A stretch of DNA of 64,000 nucleotides from Rhizobiales bacterium Y(2018) (GCA_005502925.1 SCPD01000003.1:327862-391861), one strand, 5' to 3'. Positions 41,923-50,886 are shown, counted from the first letter of the stretch. The notes: generated by a model not told the origin, from the letters alone. Translations and numbers: made by a program.

Positions 41923-43424
41923 GCGGCCACCTTGGCGGCTTCGGCGCCCATCGCGGCGGCGACGATCGCTTCCTCGCTGATCTGCTCGCGTTCCAGAAGC
42001 GCCGCGATGCCGCCTTCACGCATCACCGCGACACGGTCACAGAGATGCACGAGCTCCGGCGTATCGGAGCTCGACAGCACGATGGCCTTTCCTTGAGCGG
42101 CGAAGCGGCGCAGCAGCACATAGATCTCGCGTTTGGTCTCGACATCGACGCCGCGCGTCGGGTCGTTGAGCAAGAGGATCGGCGGATCGGCCGGCATCCA
42201 TTTGGCGAGCGCCACCTTCTGCTGATTGCCGCCGGACAAGGCCTGGACCTGGCGGGTGAGATCGCCTTTGATGCTGAGCCGGTCGGCGAGCTCGGTCGCG
42301 AGCTTGCGCTCAGCGGCGGGGTCGCGTCGGCTCAAACCGCGTGCCTTGCCGAAATCCGGCAGCATCATGTTCCAGGCGATCGAATGAATGAGATGCAGGC
42401 CCTCACGCTTGCGGTCGGCCGGCACATAAGCGAGGCCCAGCGCATTGGCGCGGGAAACCGATGACGGCAAACCGGCGACATTATTGAAGACGGCGCGGCG
42501 GGCCGAAGCCGGCAAGGCGCCATAGAGGCCGAGCAGCAGATCTTCCTGGCCCTGGCCGACAAGGCCGCCAAGCCCCAGGATCTCGCCGCGTTTTATGTCG
42601 AGATCGATATCGCGCAAGAGCCCCGAAGAAAAGCCTGCGACCTCGACAATGGTCTGGCGCTCCGGGCTCGGTGTCCAGTGCGGAAAGAGGTCGCCCGGAT
42701 CACGCCCGACCATCAGCCGCACCAAGCCCGCGGCATCGACGCCCTGCAGCGAACGGTCGGCGGTCACCTTGCCGTCCTTCAGCACGGTGACATGCTCGCA
42801 CAGGCGCATCACCTCATTGAGGCGGTGCGAGATGTAAAGAATGGCGGTGCCTTCCTGGCGCAGACGCTGCAGCAACCGCGTCAAGGTCTGCGCCTCATGG
42901 GCCGAGAGCGAAGAGGTCGGCTCGTCGAGCACCAGGATGCGGGGCTTGCGGAACAATGCCTTGGCGATCTCGACCATCTGGCGGCGGCCGAGCGGCAGAT
43001 CGCCGACCGGGGTGCTCAGATTCTCTTCGAGGCCGACCAGATCGCAGACCTCGCGCGCTTTCCGCGCCAGCGCCTTGTAGTCGATGAGCCCGAAGCGGCG
43101 CGGATAGGCGCCGAGGCCGATATTCTCGGCAATGGAGAGATCGCTGGTCAGGCTCAATTCCTGCTGCACCACCGCGATACCGGCGCGGCGCGCCTCGGAA
43201 GGTGTCAGCCGGCGATGGCTGCGCCCGTCGATCTCGATCTCGCCGCCATCGGGTGCCAGCGCGCCAGACAGGAGGTTGATCAATGTGGATTTGCCGGCGC
43301 CGTTTTCGCCAAGCAGCGCATGGATGCGGCCCGGCTCGAGCGCGATCGACACATTCTGGAGAACGGGGTTGCCGAAGAACGACTTCGACAACCCATTCGC
43401 CTTGATGATGGCTTGTGGCGTCAT
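41919..43424 (-). CDS. Sugar-type ABC transporter double ATPase (RbsA/MglA-like, CUT2)
   Basis: 501 residues with two nucleotide-binding domains. Domain 1 is intact: LLGENGAGKSTLINLLSG (Walker A), LPLGRRQMVEIAKAL, LVLDEPTSSLSAHE and ISHRLNEV. Domain 2 has the expected degenerate P-loop (LGGLVGQGQEDLLLG) with SGGNQQKVALAKWM and LLNDPTRGVDVETK. It energises uptake through the two permeases encoded downstream. The intact Walker A contrasts with the altered one in the related protein at 32078-33550. Confidence 0.95.
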   Translation of the reverse strand: MTPQAIIKANGLSKSFFGNPVLQNVSIALEPGRIHALLGENGAGKSTLINLLSGALAPDGGEIEIDGRSHRRLTPSEARRAGIAVVQQELSLTSDLSIAENIGLGAYPRRFGLIDYKALARKAREVCDLVGLEENLSTPVGDLPLGRRQMVEIAKALFRKPRILVLDEPTSSLSAHEAQTLTRLLQRLRQEGTAILYISHRLNEVMRLCEHVTVLKDGKVTADRSLQGVDAAGLVRLMVGRDPGDLFPHWTPSPERQTIVEVAGFSSGLLRDIDLDIKRGEILGLGGLVGQGQEDLLLGLYGALPASARRAVFNNVAGLPSSVSRANALGLAYVPADRKREGLHLIHSIAWNMMLPDFGKARGLSRRDPAAERKLATELADRLSIKGDLTRQVQALSGGNQQKVALAKWMPADPPILLLNDPTRGVDVETKREIYVLLRRFAAQGKAIVLSSSDTPELVHLCDRVAVMREGGIAALLEREQISEEAIVAAAMGAEAAKVAA

Positions 43425-43461
43425 GCCCCCGACCTGAAATCCACTCTCATCCTACAAGTAT

Positions 43462-43500
43462 TTCCCCCTCGCCCGTTGCGAAGCAATAGGAGAGGGGGAA
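43462..43500. repeat. Imperfect hairpin between binding-protein and ATPase genes
   Basis: TTCCCCCTC (43462-43470) pairs with GAGGGGGAA (43492-43500), and TTGC-GAA-GCAA closes the top of an 18-nt arm with a few mismatches. It starts 13 nt after the binding-protein stop (leftward transcription) and precedes the ATPase gene. It is related to the TTCCCC-type family B repeats. Confidence 0.7.
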
Positions 43501-43512
43501 CTGATGGAAGGA

Positions 43513-44565
43513 TTACTTCGCGGCGAGCAACTCGTCGAAAAGCTTCTGGTCATAGGGCGAGAAGATGTAGCCATCCGCCGGGAAGTCCTTGGCCCGGGCG
43601 AGATAGCCGTCGATATTGCTGTTGTCGATGACCGGCAGCGGCACTTTGACGAAGGCCGGAACATCCTTGCCCTCGAGCGCCTGCACCGCGGTGTAGGTGG
43701 CGAAAGCGCCAAGCCAGTTGGGCTGCATCGTCGCCCAGGACTTGAGGTCCTTCTCCTTCCACAGTTCGAGGAACTGACGGGCATTCTCGCCGGTGATCGG
43801 CACCATCGGACGGCCCTGCTTGTCCATGGCGAGGATCGCACCCGCCGACAAAGCGCCGCCGAGCGACAGGATGCCGTTGATCTCGGGATGGGCGAAGAGC
43901 AGGCTCGTCACCGTTTCCTGCGCCGGAGCGACATTATAGGCGGTGTTGGTCTCGGCCAGGATCTCGATGCCGGGATTGGCGGCGAGCGCGGCATTGGCGC
44001 CCTTGCGACGATCATCGCTCACCGAAATGCCGGCCGGGCCGTTGAGGACGAGGATCTTGCCCTTGCCGCCCAGCTCCGCGATCAGCCATTTCGCGGCGGT
44101 ATCGCCCCATTCATTGGAATCGGTGTTGATCTTGGCCGTCACTTCGTCGGTGTCGACGAGGCTGTCGAAATTGATGACCGCGATGCCCTTGGCGCAGGCG
44201 TCGGCGACGACACGGGCGGGTGCGGTGGACGAACCGGCGATCAGGATGATGGCGTCGACATCGGCGTCGATCATCGACTGGATCTGCTGGATCTGCACAT
44301 TGGCGTCGCCCTGCGCGTCGGTGATGACGAGCTTGTCGACCAGGCCCTTCTTCTTCAGTTCCTCGACCTCGGCGGCGATGGTGCCTTCGGTCTGCTTCAT
44401 CCAGGTCGGCACCGAATAGATATTCGCCCAACCGATCGTATAGGGCGCCTTGCGGTCCCCCTTGATGCATTTGGCAGCGGCATTCGCCTCGGTGACGAGC
44501 CCGATGCAGGTGAACAGGCCAATGCAGAGCGCACTGACGGCCGCTTTCATCATTGACTTCCTCAT
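43513..44565 (-). CDS. Sugar-type ABC transporter periplasmic binding protein (CUT2)
   Basis: 350 residues with an excellent ribosome-binding site (GGGAGGAAGACA before ATG 44565). Sec signal peptide MKAAVSALCIGLFTCIGLV with cleavage near ANA. The mature protein has the ribose-binding-like fold: PYTIGWANIYSVPTWMKQTEG, IQQIQSMIDADVDAIILIAG, INFDSLVDTDEV and LVLNGPAGISVSDDRRKGA. It is the first gene of the leftward CUT2 operon and diverges from an IclR gene with an 11-bp inverted repeat between. The ligand is unknown. Confidence 0.94.
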   Translation of the reverse strand: MRKSMMKAAVSALCIGLFTCIGLVTEANAAAKCIKGDRKAPYTIGWANIYSVPTWMKQTEGTIAAEVEELKKKGLVDKLVITDAQGDANVQIQQIQSMIDADVDAIILIAGSSTAPARVVADACAKGIAVINFDSLVDTDEVTAKINTDSNEWGDTAAKWLIAELGGKGKILVLNGPAGISVSDDRRKGANAALAANPGIEILAETNTAYNVAPAQETVTSLLFAHPEINGILSLGGALSAGAILAMDKQGRPMVPITGENARQFLELWKEKDLKSWATMQPNWLGAFATYTAVQALEGKDVPAFVKVPLPVIDNSNIDGYLARAKDFPADGYIFSPYDQKLFDELLAAK

Positions 44566-44585
44566 TGTCTTCCTCCCAGGGATTA

Positions 44586-44621
44586 TTCCATTATAGTGGA
44601 ATAGCTATCGCTATAATGGAA
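44586..44621. promoter_or_regulatory. Candidate IclR operator in the divergent SBP-IclR region
   Basis: TTCCATTATAG (44586-44596) and CTATAATGGAA (44611-44621) are perfect 11-bp inverted repeats 14 nt apart; the left part also forms a local palindrome TTCCATTATAGTGGAA. It lies between the divergent binding-protein and IclR genes, about 20 bp from the former and 65 bp from the latter. Its sequence differs from the operators at 28.7 and 29.8 kb. Confidence 0.65.
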
Positions 44622-44684
44622 GGATGATGCTATCGCCCTTCTGGGAAAGCGGCAATGGGGGCCGGCAGAGTTGTGGAGAAAAAC

Positions 44685-45497
44685 ATGACCGCGGAAATGG
44701 TGAGGGACATCGACAGCGGCCGGCGGATGCGCGGGCTCGACCGGGCGGTCGAGATCCTCGACTACTTGCGCAAGAGGCGGCGGCCGGCGCGGCCCAATGA
44801 GATCGCGGTCGACATCGCCGCGCCGAAATCGACGACCTATGAGCTGGTCGATCTCCTGGTCAATTCGGGCATGCTCGAATATGCCGACAAGGAGGGCCGC
44901 GTCTTTCTCGGCCGCAAGCTCTATTTCCTCGGCCTCGCCTACCAGACGCAGTTCGACCTCACGCGCGAATGCAAATCCTATCTCGACCAGCTGGCGCAAG
45001 CGACGCATGAGACTTCGCAGCTCTGCATGCTCGACGGCAACAAATACACCGTCGCCATGATGCGCGAGGGTGTGCGTCCGTTCCGGATCAGCTCCGATGT
45101 CGGCGAGCGTACGCCCATTCCATGGACCGCCTCGGGCCGGCTCCTCGTCGCCCATATGAGCGATGAGGAAATCCTCGACTTCATTCCGGCGCAGGATTTC
45201 ATCCTGCCGAACAAGTCACGCCTCGCGCCCGAGAAATTCCTCGCCGATGTCGCGCAAGCGCGCGCGGCGCAGTTCTATTCCTTCGACTCGGTCGCCGACA
45301 ATTTCACCCACTGCTTCGCCGCCCCCATCCATCAGGGCGGCCCGATCTGCGTCGCCACTTTGTGCCTGATCGCGCCGCGCGAGGATGCGGCGCGCAACTA
45401 TGAGCGCTATCGCGAGACGCTGATCGCTTCGGCGCGCGAGCTCTCCGACAAGCTCGGCACCGCGCCGGTCCGCATCAGCAAGGCGGGTGTAGCTTAG
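44685..45497 (+). CDS. IclR-family transcriptional regulator
   Basis: 270 residues from the ATG at 44685, chosen for the GTGGAG ribosome-binding site 6 nt upstream; an in-frame ATG at 44655 would add ten residues. HTH: GLDRAVEILDYLRKRRRPAR, then APKSTTYELVDLLVNSGMLE; the effector domain contains CMLDGNKYTVAMMREG, IPWTASGRLLVAHM and FAAPIHQGG. It probably controls the divergent CUT2 importer through the inverted repeat at 44586-44621. Its stop overlaps the end of the convergent FTR1 gene (TTAG). Confidence 0.93.
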   Translation: MTAEMVRDIDSGRRMRGLDRAVEILDYLRKRRRPARPNEIAVDIAAPKSTTYELVDLLVNSGMLEYADKEGRVFLGRKLYFLGLAYQTQFDLTRECKSYLDQLAQATHETSQLCMLDGNKYTVAMMREGVRPFRISSDVGERTPIPWTASGRLLVAHMSDEEILDFIPAQDFILPNKSRLAPEKFLADVAQARAAQFYSFDSVADNFTHCFAAPIHQGGPICVATLCLIAPREDAARNYERYRETLIASARELSDKLGTAPVRISKAGVA

Positions 45498-46324
45498 GAT
45501 TGCCGCACCGGTTCCACCGTCGGCGCCGGCGCGAAGGCTCGCGTGAGCAGATAAATCACCAAAAGGGCGCCCAGATAGACGAGCAGCTGAAGGAAACTCG
45601 GCTGATCGCTATAGCCGACAAGGGTGTGGAGCACGCGGCCAAGAAGGCTCTTCTCCGAGAGGATCGCGGATGTATCCCATGCAGTGTCCCCGAGAATCTC
45701 GACGACACCCGCCTGCTCGAGGAAGAAGGTCGCCTGCGCGGCGAGACCCGCGGCCAGAAAGGCAATCATCACGCTCGTCACCTTGAACAGATGGCGCGCC
45801 GGAATGCGCAAGAGGCCAAGATAGGTCAGCGCCGACAGGCCGCCGCCCAGAACCAGGCCGAGGAAACCGCCCAGGAGAAGCGCCAGGCCCGAGCCGCCAT
45901 CGGTGATAACTATGCCATAGAGGAAAAGAACAATCTCGGCACCTTCGCGCAGCACCGCGATGCCGACGACCAGAGCCAGCGCCAGAAGCGACTTCCGCCC
46001 GCGCGCCACCGCCTCGCTTGCGGCTTTAAGCTCATTGGCCAGCTCACGGCCATGGCTCGCCATCCAGACATTGTGCCAGGTGAGCATCACGACAGCGACG
46101 GCCAGAATTGCGGCGTTGAACAACTCCTGCCCCACGCCCGAAAAGGCGTTGGCGATGGCGCTCGCAAAAATCGCGACGAGACAGCTGCCGAGCACGCCGC
46201 CGACGATGCCGAAAGCGATCCACAGGCGGCTGCCGCCGACCGAACGGGTCGCGGCGAGAACGATGCCGACGACGAGGCCGGCCTCGACGACTTCGCGGAA
46301 GACGATGATGAGCGCGGCGAGCAT
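45494..46324 (-). CDS. FTR1-family iron permease (EfeU/FtrC-like)
   Basis: 276 residues with seven hydrophobic spans and the two iron-binding R-E-x-x-E motifs expected of the family: REVVE (10-14) and REGAE (126-130). It transports iron across the inner membrane, usually with a periplasmic partner. The gene follows a cupredoxin-like gene by 18 bp. The peroxidase-type EfeB, an EfeO M75 domain or FtrA/FtrD partners are not nearby, so this is a reduced module. A possible iron-responsive site lies upstream of the pair at 46796-46810. Confidence 0.92.
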   Translation of the reverse strand: MLAALIIVFREVVEAGLVVGIVLAATRSVGGSRLWIAFGIVGGVLGSCLVAIFASAIANAFSGVGQELFNAAILAVAVVMLTWHNVWMASHGRELANELKAASEAVARGRKSLLALALVVGIAVLREGAEIVLFLYGIVITDGGSGLALLLGGFLGLVLGGGLSALTYLGLLRIPARHLFKVTSVMIAFLAAGLAAQATFFLEQAGVVEILGDTAWDTSAILSEKSLLGRVLHTLVGYSDQPSFLQLLVYLGALLVIYLLTRAFAPAPTVEPVRQS

Positions 46325-46342
46325 CGCGGGCTCTCCTGTTCT

Positions 46343-46681
46343 CTATTCGGCGGTGATGATGCCGCGCGTCTCGTCCGCTTGATAATCGTCGAAGAATGTA
46401 TAGGTGCCGGGCTTCAAGGCTTTCACCCGTGCCAGAATCTCGGAATGGCCGGCGACGATCTTCTCGACCTTGAAATCCTTCGATTCGAATTCGGCCGGCG
46501 CGTCATTGTCGTTCCTGACCTTGATGAAGAAGGTCTTGCCCGCCGGCACTTTGAGGTGCTCCGGTGCGAAGGCCTTGCCTTTGAGCACGATCTGATAGGC
46601 GGTCTGATCTTCCGCTCGCGCGACTACGGGTAGAGTGACAAGAGCAAGCGCGCACAACAGCGCGCCGCGAAGACACAGCAT
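46343..46681 (-). CDS. Periplasmic cupredoxin-domain protein (FtrB/EfeO-cupredoxin-like)
   Basis: 112 residues from the ATG at 46681 (MLCLRGALLCALALVTLPVVARA, a Sec signal peptide), with AAGGAAT upstream as a modest ribosome-binding site. The mature part (YQIVLKGKAFAPEHLKVPAGKTFFIKVRNDNDAPAEFESKDFKVE..) is a small cupredoxin beta-barrel of the type paired with FTR1 permeases, with no evident classical Cys-His copper site. It presumably handles iron or copper redox for the permease encoded 18 bp downstream. Confidence 0.88.
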   Translation of the reverse strand: MLCLRGALLCALALVTLPVVARAEDQTAYQIVLKGKAFAPEHLKVPAGKTFFIKVRNDNDAPAEFESKDFKVEKIVAGHSEILARVKALKPGTYTFFDDYQADETRGIITAE

Positions 46682-46795
46682 TTTCCGGATTCCTTCAACG
46701 AAGTGTCTGAGCAAACTACTCGGCTATTCGGCGCGCGTCGAGGCGCCGACGACTTCATGGCTGAAATTTAATCCGTATACGTGTCAATTCTGGAA

Positions 46796-46810
46796 CTGGA
46801 ATAATTCTAG
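46796..46810. promoter_or_regulatory. Tentative Irr-type iron control element upstream of the iron operon
   Basis: On the minus strand this reads CTAGAATTATTCCAG, an inverted repeat close to the TAGAA-N3-TTCTA form of rhizobial Irr (ICE) boxes with one mismatch in the core. It is about 115 bp upstream of the cupredoxin start and overlaps the stop codon of the preceding gene. Weak evidence from one site. Confidence 0.3.
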
Positions 46811-48039
46811 TCTCGGGTGAGAGATCGTAGCGCATCGCGCAGCACCGTAACGGCAACTCGGATGGCTTCCGGCTTCGACAATTCCTGCGGACAATGGCTG
46901 CGGCCATCGACACTCGGCACAAACAACATGCCGGTGGGGCAGACGGGTTCGAAAAGCTGCGCGTCATGGCCGGCGCCCGACGCCATGACCAGGGTCTTGT
47001 AGCCGCGTGCCTCCGCCTGAGCCTTCAGAAGCGCCTTGATGACCATGTTCATCTGCGCCGGCTCATCACGGGCAAGCTCACGCAGATCAGCCGTCGCGTT
47101 GCTCTCCTCCGCCGCACCTTGCGCAAAGCGGGCAGCTTTCGCAACGAACGCGCTCAATGACGTAGCGTCGGGATGGCGGATCTCCTGTCGGAACCGCACC
47201 CTTTCGGCGACGACATTCAGCGCCCGCGGGGCGACTGACCAGTCATCGAAATTGAGACGCAGTGCCTCATCCTTGGCGGCTTCGTCGTAACAAAGCTGGC
47301 AATAGGTGATGGCGGCGCGCATGGCATCCTTGCGCTGGCGCATCGGCGTGGTGCCGGAATGATCGGGTCTGCCGGTGAAGGTGACCTCCAATGTCGCGAT
47401 GCCAACGATGTTCTCGACGACACCGAGATCGAAGCCGCCCTGTTCGAGAACCGGTCCCTGCTCGATATGCAGCTCGACATAGGCATGGAAGTCCGAGGCC
47501 GGGCGACGGGCCGATGCCACAAGGGCGGGATCGAGCCCTGCGTCGCGCAAGGCATCGATCAGCAGCTTTCCACGCGTGCCGCGCGCGGCCTCGATCTCCG
47601 GCACCGTGACCAGACCCAGCATGGCGCGTGAGCCGAACAGGCTGAAATATTCCCCCTCCTCGTCGGCGAAAGCGATGACTTCCAGCGCGCGATCGAAGAC
47701 ATGGCCCTCGGTCTTGAGCGCACGGAAGGCCGCCAGCCCCGCCAGGACGCCCAGAGCCCCGTCAAAGCGGCCGCCATTCGGCACACTGTCGATATGGGAC
47801 CCGCAGACGATAGCGGGCCCGGGCGGACCAAAGCGGCCGATGAGATTGCCCGCTGCATCGAGGCGCACCGCGAGGCCCGCTTCCGCCATCCGCCCCGCGA
47901 GCCAGGCTTGCGCATCGTTGAAGGGCGGCGAAAAGGCGGTGCGGCTGACGCCTCCCCCTTCACTGCCGCCAAAGCCCGCCAATCTATCGAGATCGGCGAA
48001 AAGCTCGGCGAAATCCTCTTCCGCGGTCACCTTCATCAC
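46807..48039 (-). CDS. M20-family amidohydrolase (allantoate amidohydrolase / N-carbamoyl-L-amino acid hydrolase type)
   Basis: 410 residues. Motifs of the hydantoinase/carbamoylase branch are CGSHIDSVPNGGRFDGALG (H82, D93), FADEEG (about 125-129), LHIEQGP, the dimerisation-domain GRPDHSGTTPMRQRKDA and ASGAGHDAQ near the C-terminus. The family releases ammonia or CO2 from N-carbamoyl or ureido acids in the cytoplasm. The start overlaps the RidA stop by 4 bp (ATGA), so the two are coupled. The substrate (carbamoyl amino acid, ureidoglycine or allantoate type) is not resolved by sequence. Confidence 0.92.
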   Translation of the reverse strand: MMKVTAEEDFAELFADLDRLAGFGGSEGGGVSRTAFSPPFNDAQAWLAGRMAEAGLAVRLDAAGNLIGRFGPPGPAIVCGSHIDSVPNGGRFDGALGVLAGLAAFRALKTEGHVFDRALEVIAFADEEGEYFSLFGSRAMLGLVTVPEIEAARGTRGKLLIDALRDAGLDPALVASARRPASDFHAYVELHIEQGPVLEQGGFDLGVVENIVGIATLEVTFTGRPDHSGTTPMRQRKDAMRAAITYCQLCYDEAAKDEALRLNFDDWSVAPRALNVVAERVRFRQEIRHPDATSLSAFVAKAARFAQGAAEESNATADLRELARDEPAQMNMVIKALLKAQAEARGYKTLVMASGAGHDAQLFEPVCPTGMLFVPSVDGRSHCPQELSKPEAIRVAVTVLRDALRSLTRD

Positions 48040-48410
48040 TTGCCAGTATAGGCGATGAAATCCATCTCCACACGGGCATCGATGGTGAGATCCGCGACCA
48101 AGCTCACGCGCGCCGGCGGGTCCTTGCGGAAATACTTGGCATAGGCCTCGTTGAAGGCAGAAAAGTCATCGGCCTTGGTCAGGCAGATGCTCACCTTGAC
48201 GATGTCGGCGAGCGAGGCGCCGGCCCGCTTCAGGATATCGGCGGCATCCGCCATGATGCGGTCGGTTTCGGCAGCCACGCCGCCTTCGACGATCCGGCCA
48301 TCGGGCCCGAAGCCGACCATGCCGGAAATAAAAATGAAATCGCCGGCGCGGACCGCTTCCGACAAGGGCAGGCCTTCCATGCCGGGGCCCGAGATGACGT
48401 GCTTGACCAT
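48036..48410 (-). CDS. RidA/YjgF/UK114-family enamine/imine deaminase
   Basis: 124 residues from the ATG at 48410 (MVKHVISGPGMEG); an upstream GTG at 48416 lies inside the AGGAG ribosome-binding site and is less likely. It contains GLPLSEAVRAGDFIFISGMVGF and PPARVSLVADLTIDARVEMDFIAY with the conserved substrate-binding Arg. A paralogue of 17304-17678. It is the first gene of a two-gene unit with the amidohydrolase and diverges from the amino acid importer operon starting at 48534, so it probably serves the same pathway. Confidence 0.92.
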   Translation of the reverse strand: MVKHVISGPGMEGLPLSEAVRAGDFIFISGMVGFGPDGRIVEGGVAAETDRIMADAADILKRAGASLADIVKVSICLTKADDFSAFNEAYAKYFRKDPPARVSLVADLTIDARVEMDFIAYTGK

Positions 48411-48533
48411 GATCACTCCTGTTCGCGTGATGAAGGACCCAACAGTCTCTCAAGGAGGCCGCGCGAAAGCTCCCAGAAGCGGAAACTTCAGTTGATGATT
48501 TTGCGAACGACCTGACGCCTGTCCCGGCCGAGC

Positions 48534-49367
48534 ATGTCCCCGAACTTACGCGGAAGGCAAAGGGACGTGTTCGATCACAGCCAAACAGAACCGGGACGGG
48601 AACGGGCGAAGCTCGAAATCCGCGATCTCCACAAGTCGTTCGGCGCGCTCGACGTGCTGAAAGGTGTCTCGCTCGATGCCCATGATCACGATGTGATCTC
48701 CATTCTCGGCGCCAGCGGCTCGGGCAAAAGCACCTTCCTGCGCTGCATCAATTTCCTCGAAACGCCCACCCGCGGCAGCATCGCCCTCAACGGTGAAACG
48801 ATCCGGACCAGGCTGTCGCCCCAGGGCCAGCAGGAGCCGGCGGACGGCCGGCAGATCGAAAAGATGCGCGCCCGGCTGGCGATGGTCTTCCAGAGCTTCA
48901 ACCTCTGGTCCCATATGACGCTGCTCGAGAATATCATCGAAGGGCCCATCCACGTGCTGGGCCTCGGCCGTAAAGAGGCGGTCGAACGGGCCGAAGCGCT
49001 CCTCGCCAAGGTCGGGCTCCATGACCGCAAGACCTATTATCCGGCCTTCCTCTCGGGTGGCCAGCAGCAGCGCGGCGCCATCGCCCGGGCACTGGCCATG
49101 GAGCCCGAGATCATGCTCTTCGACGAGCCGACCTCGGCGCTCGATCCCGAGCTTGTCGGCGAGGTCCTGAACATCATCCGGGCGCTCGCCGAAGAAGGCC
49201 GCACGATGATCGTCGTCACCCATGAGATCGCCTTCGCCCGCGAAGCGTCCAACCGCGTCGTTTTCCTGCGCGACGGTGAAATCGAGGAGCAGGGCGCGCC
49301 CGAAAACGTGATGGCCCATCCCACCTCGCCCCATTTCGAGCGCTTCCTGGCGCGGGCGCGGCATTGA
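48534..49367 (+). CDS. Polar amino acid ABC transporter ATP-binding protein (HisP/OccP-like)
   Basis: 277 residues from the ATG at 48534; a GTG at 48567 (VFDHSQTEPG) with AAAGGGAC upstream is an equally good start. ATPase motifs are GASGSGKSTF (Walker A), FLSGGQQQRGAIARAL, MLFDEPTSALDPELV and VTHEIAFAREA. The inserted segment around LSPQGQQEPADGRQIEKM is typical of octopine/histidine-type ATPases. It heads a complete importer followed by binding protein and two permeases. It might also energise the ATPase-less importer at 17.7-20.1 kb. Confidence 0.94.
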   Translation: MSPNLRGRQRDVFDHSQTEPGRERAKLEIRDLHKSFGALDVLKGVSLDAHDHDVISILGASGSGKSTFLRCINFLETPTRGSIALNGETIRTRLSPQGQQEPADGRQIEKMRARLAMVFQSFNLWSHMTLLENIIEGPIHVLGLGRKEAVERAEALLAKVGLHDRKTYYPAFLSGGQQQRGAIARALAMEPEIMLFDEPTSALDPELVGEVLNIIRALAEEGRTMIVVTHEIAFAREASNRVVFLRDGEIEEQGAPENVMAHPTSPHFERFLARARH

Positions 49368-49395
49368 ACCCCAATCATAAACGGAGGAACGGAAA

Positions 49396-50166
49396 ATGAA
49401 GAAACATACAACCTTGCTGGCCGGCGCCATCATGCTCCTGGCGGGCATGGCCACGGCGCATGCGGAGGACACCATCCGCTTTGCCACCGAAGGCGCCTAT
49501 CCCCCCTTCAATGAACGCGCCGCCGACGGCTCGCTCAAAGGTTTCGAGATCGATCTCGGCATGGCGCTCTGCGCGAAGATCAAGCGTGCTTGCGAATTCC
49601 AGGCCCAGGACTGGGACGGCATGATCCCCGGCCTCCTCGCCAACAAATATGACGGCATCTTCGCCTCGATGGCGATCACCGGGGAAAGAAAGAAGAAGAT
49701 CGACTTCACCAACAAATACTACCAGACCGGCGGTGTCTTCGTGGCGCGCAAGGGAGCCAAGCTCGATACCGCCGACAAGGCGCTCGGCGGCAAGGTGATC
49801 GGCACCATTCCGGGCGTCACCCAATGTTATCTCGAAAAGGCATACCCGCAAGCGACCGTGCGTGTCTATGAGACGGCCGATTCCCTTTATCTCGACCTCG
49901 AATCGGGCCGCGTCGACGCCATCCTGTCAGATGCCATCGGCGTCGATTTCGGCCTGCTCAAGACCGAGCGCGGCAAGGACATGAAATTCGTCTCCGAGAT
50001 CTATACCGACCTCGAATGCTTCGGCGAAGGCGTCGGCATCGGCATGCGCAAGGAAGACTCAGGGCTGCGCGATCAGTTCAACAAGGCGATCGCGGAGCTG
50101 CGTGCCGACGGCACCTATGACACGATCATGAAGAAGTACTTCCAGTACGACATCTACGGCAAATAA
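49396..50166 (+). CDS. Polar amino acid ABC transporter periplasmic binding protein (Lys/Arg/Orn-type)
   Basis: 256 residues with ribosome-binding site GGAGGAACGGAAA and Sec signal MKKHTTLLAGAIMLLAGMATAHA. The mature start DTIRFATEGAYPPFNERAADGSLKGFEIDLGMALC and RKKKIDFTNKYYQTGGVFVARKG are typical of basic amino acid or opine binding proteins. It is the only binding-protein gene in the window without an inverted repeat after its stop: the permease gene follows within 21 bp. Confidence 0.95.
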   Translation: MKKHTTLLAGAIMLLAGMATAHAEDTIRFATEGAYPPFNERAADGSLKGFEIDLGMALCAKIKRACEFQAQDWDGMIPGLLANKYDGIFASMAITGERKKKIDFTNKYYQTGGVFVARKGAKLDTADKALGGKVIGTIPGVTQCYLEKAYPQATVRVYETADSLYLDLESGRVDAILSDAIGVDFGLLKTERGKDMKFVSEIYTDLECFGEGVGIGMRKEDSGLRDQFNKAIAELRADGTYDTIMKKYFQYDIYGK

Positions 50167-50187
50167 GCCCGGCAGCGGTCGCGCGCG

Positions 50188-50886
50188 ATGGATGCCGTCG
50201 TCACATATTCGCCTTTCGTCGCCTCAGGCATCCGGATCACGGTGGCCCTCAGCCTATTGTCGCTGCTGGTCGCCGTTGTCCTGGGGCTCCTCGGCGCCTG
50301 GGCGAAGCTTTCAGGCTCGCGCGCGGCGCGGCAGCTCGCCGAGCTCTATACGACGCTCATCCGCGGCGTGCCCGATCTCGTCTTGATGCTGCTTCTCTAT
50401 TTCGGCGGGCAGATGGCGCTCAATCGCTTGGGCGCCATCACCGGCCTGTGGAAACATATCGAGCTCGACACCTTCACCGCCGGCGTGCTCGCCATCGGCT
50501 TCATCTTCGGCTCTTACATGACCGAGACCTTCCGCGGCGCGGCACTCGCCATTCCGCGCGGCCAGATCGAAGCCGGCCTCGCCACCGGCATGAGCCGGCC
50601 CACCCTCTTCCGCCGGATCATCTGGCCGCAATTGGTGCGTCACGCTCTGCCGAGCTTCACCAATATCTGGCTGACCTTGATGAAGGCCACCGCCCTCGTC
50701 TCGGTCATCGGCCTCGAGGATCTCGTCTATAACGGTTACGCCGCCGGCAAGGCGACCCGCATGCCCTTCACCTTCATGTTCATCGTGCTGATGACCTATC
50801 TGGCGATGACGGCGATTTCGGATCTGGGCCTCAGATGGCTCGACCGGCGCTACAGCGCTCATGTCCGGGCGGAGCGTCCGGCATGA
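50188..50886 (+). CDS. Polar amino acid ABC transporter permease
   Basis: 232 residues, HisQ/OccQ-like, with an early ITVALSLLSLLVAVVLGLLG span and the EAA loop IEAGLATGMSRPTLFRRIIWP. Its TGA overlaps the next permease ATG (ATGA). It forms the channel with 50883-51614 for the basic/polar amino acid importer. Confidence 0.94.
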   Translation: MDAVVTYSPFVASGIRITVALSLLSLLVAVVLGLLGAWAKLSGSRAARQLAELYTTLIRGVPDLVLMLLLYFGGQMALNRLGAITGLWKHIELDTFTAGVLAIGFIFGSYMTETFRGAALAIPRGQIEAGLATGMSRPTLFRRIIWPQLVRHALPSFTNIWLTLMKATALVSVIGLEDLVYNGYAAGKATRMPFTFMFIVLMTYLAMTAISDLGLRWLDRRYSAHVRAERPA

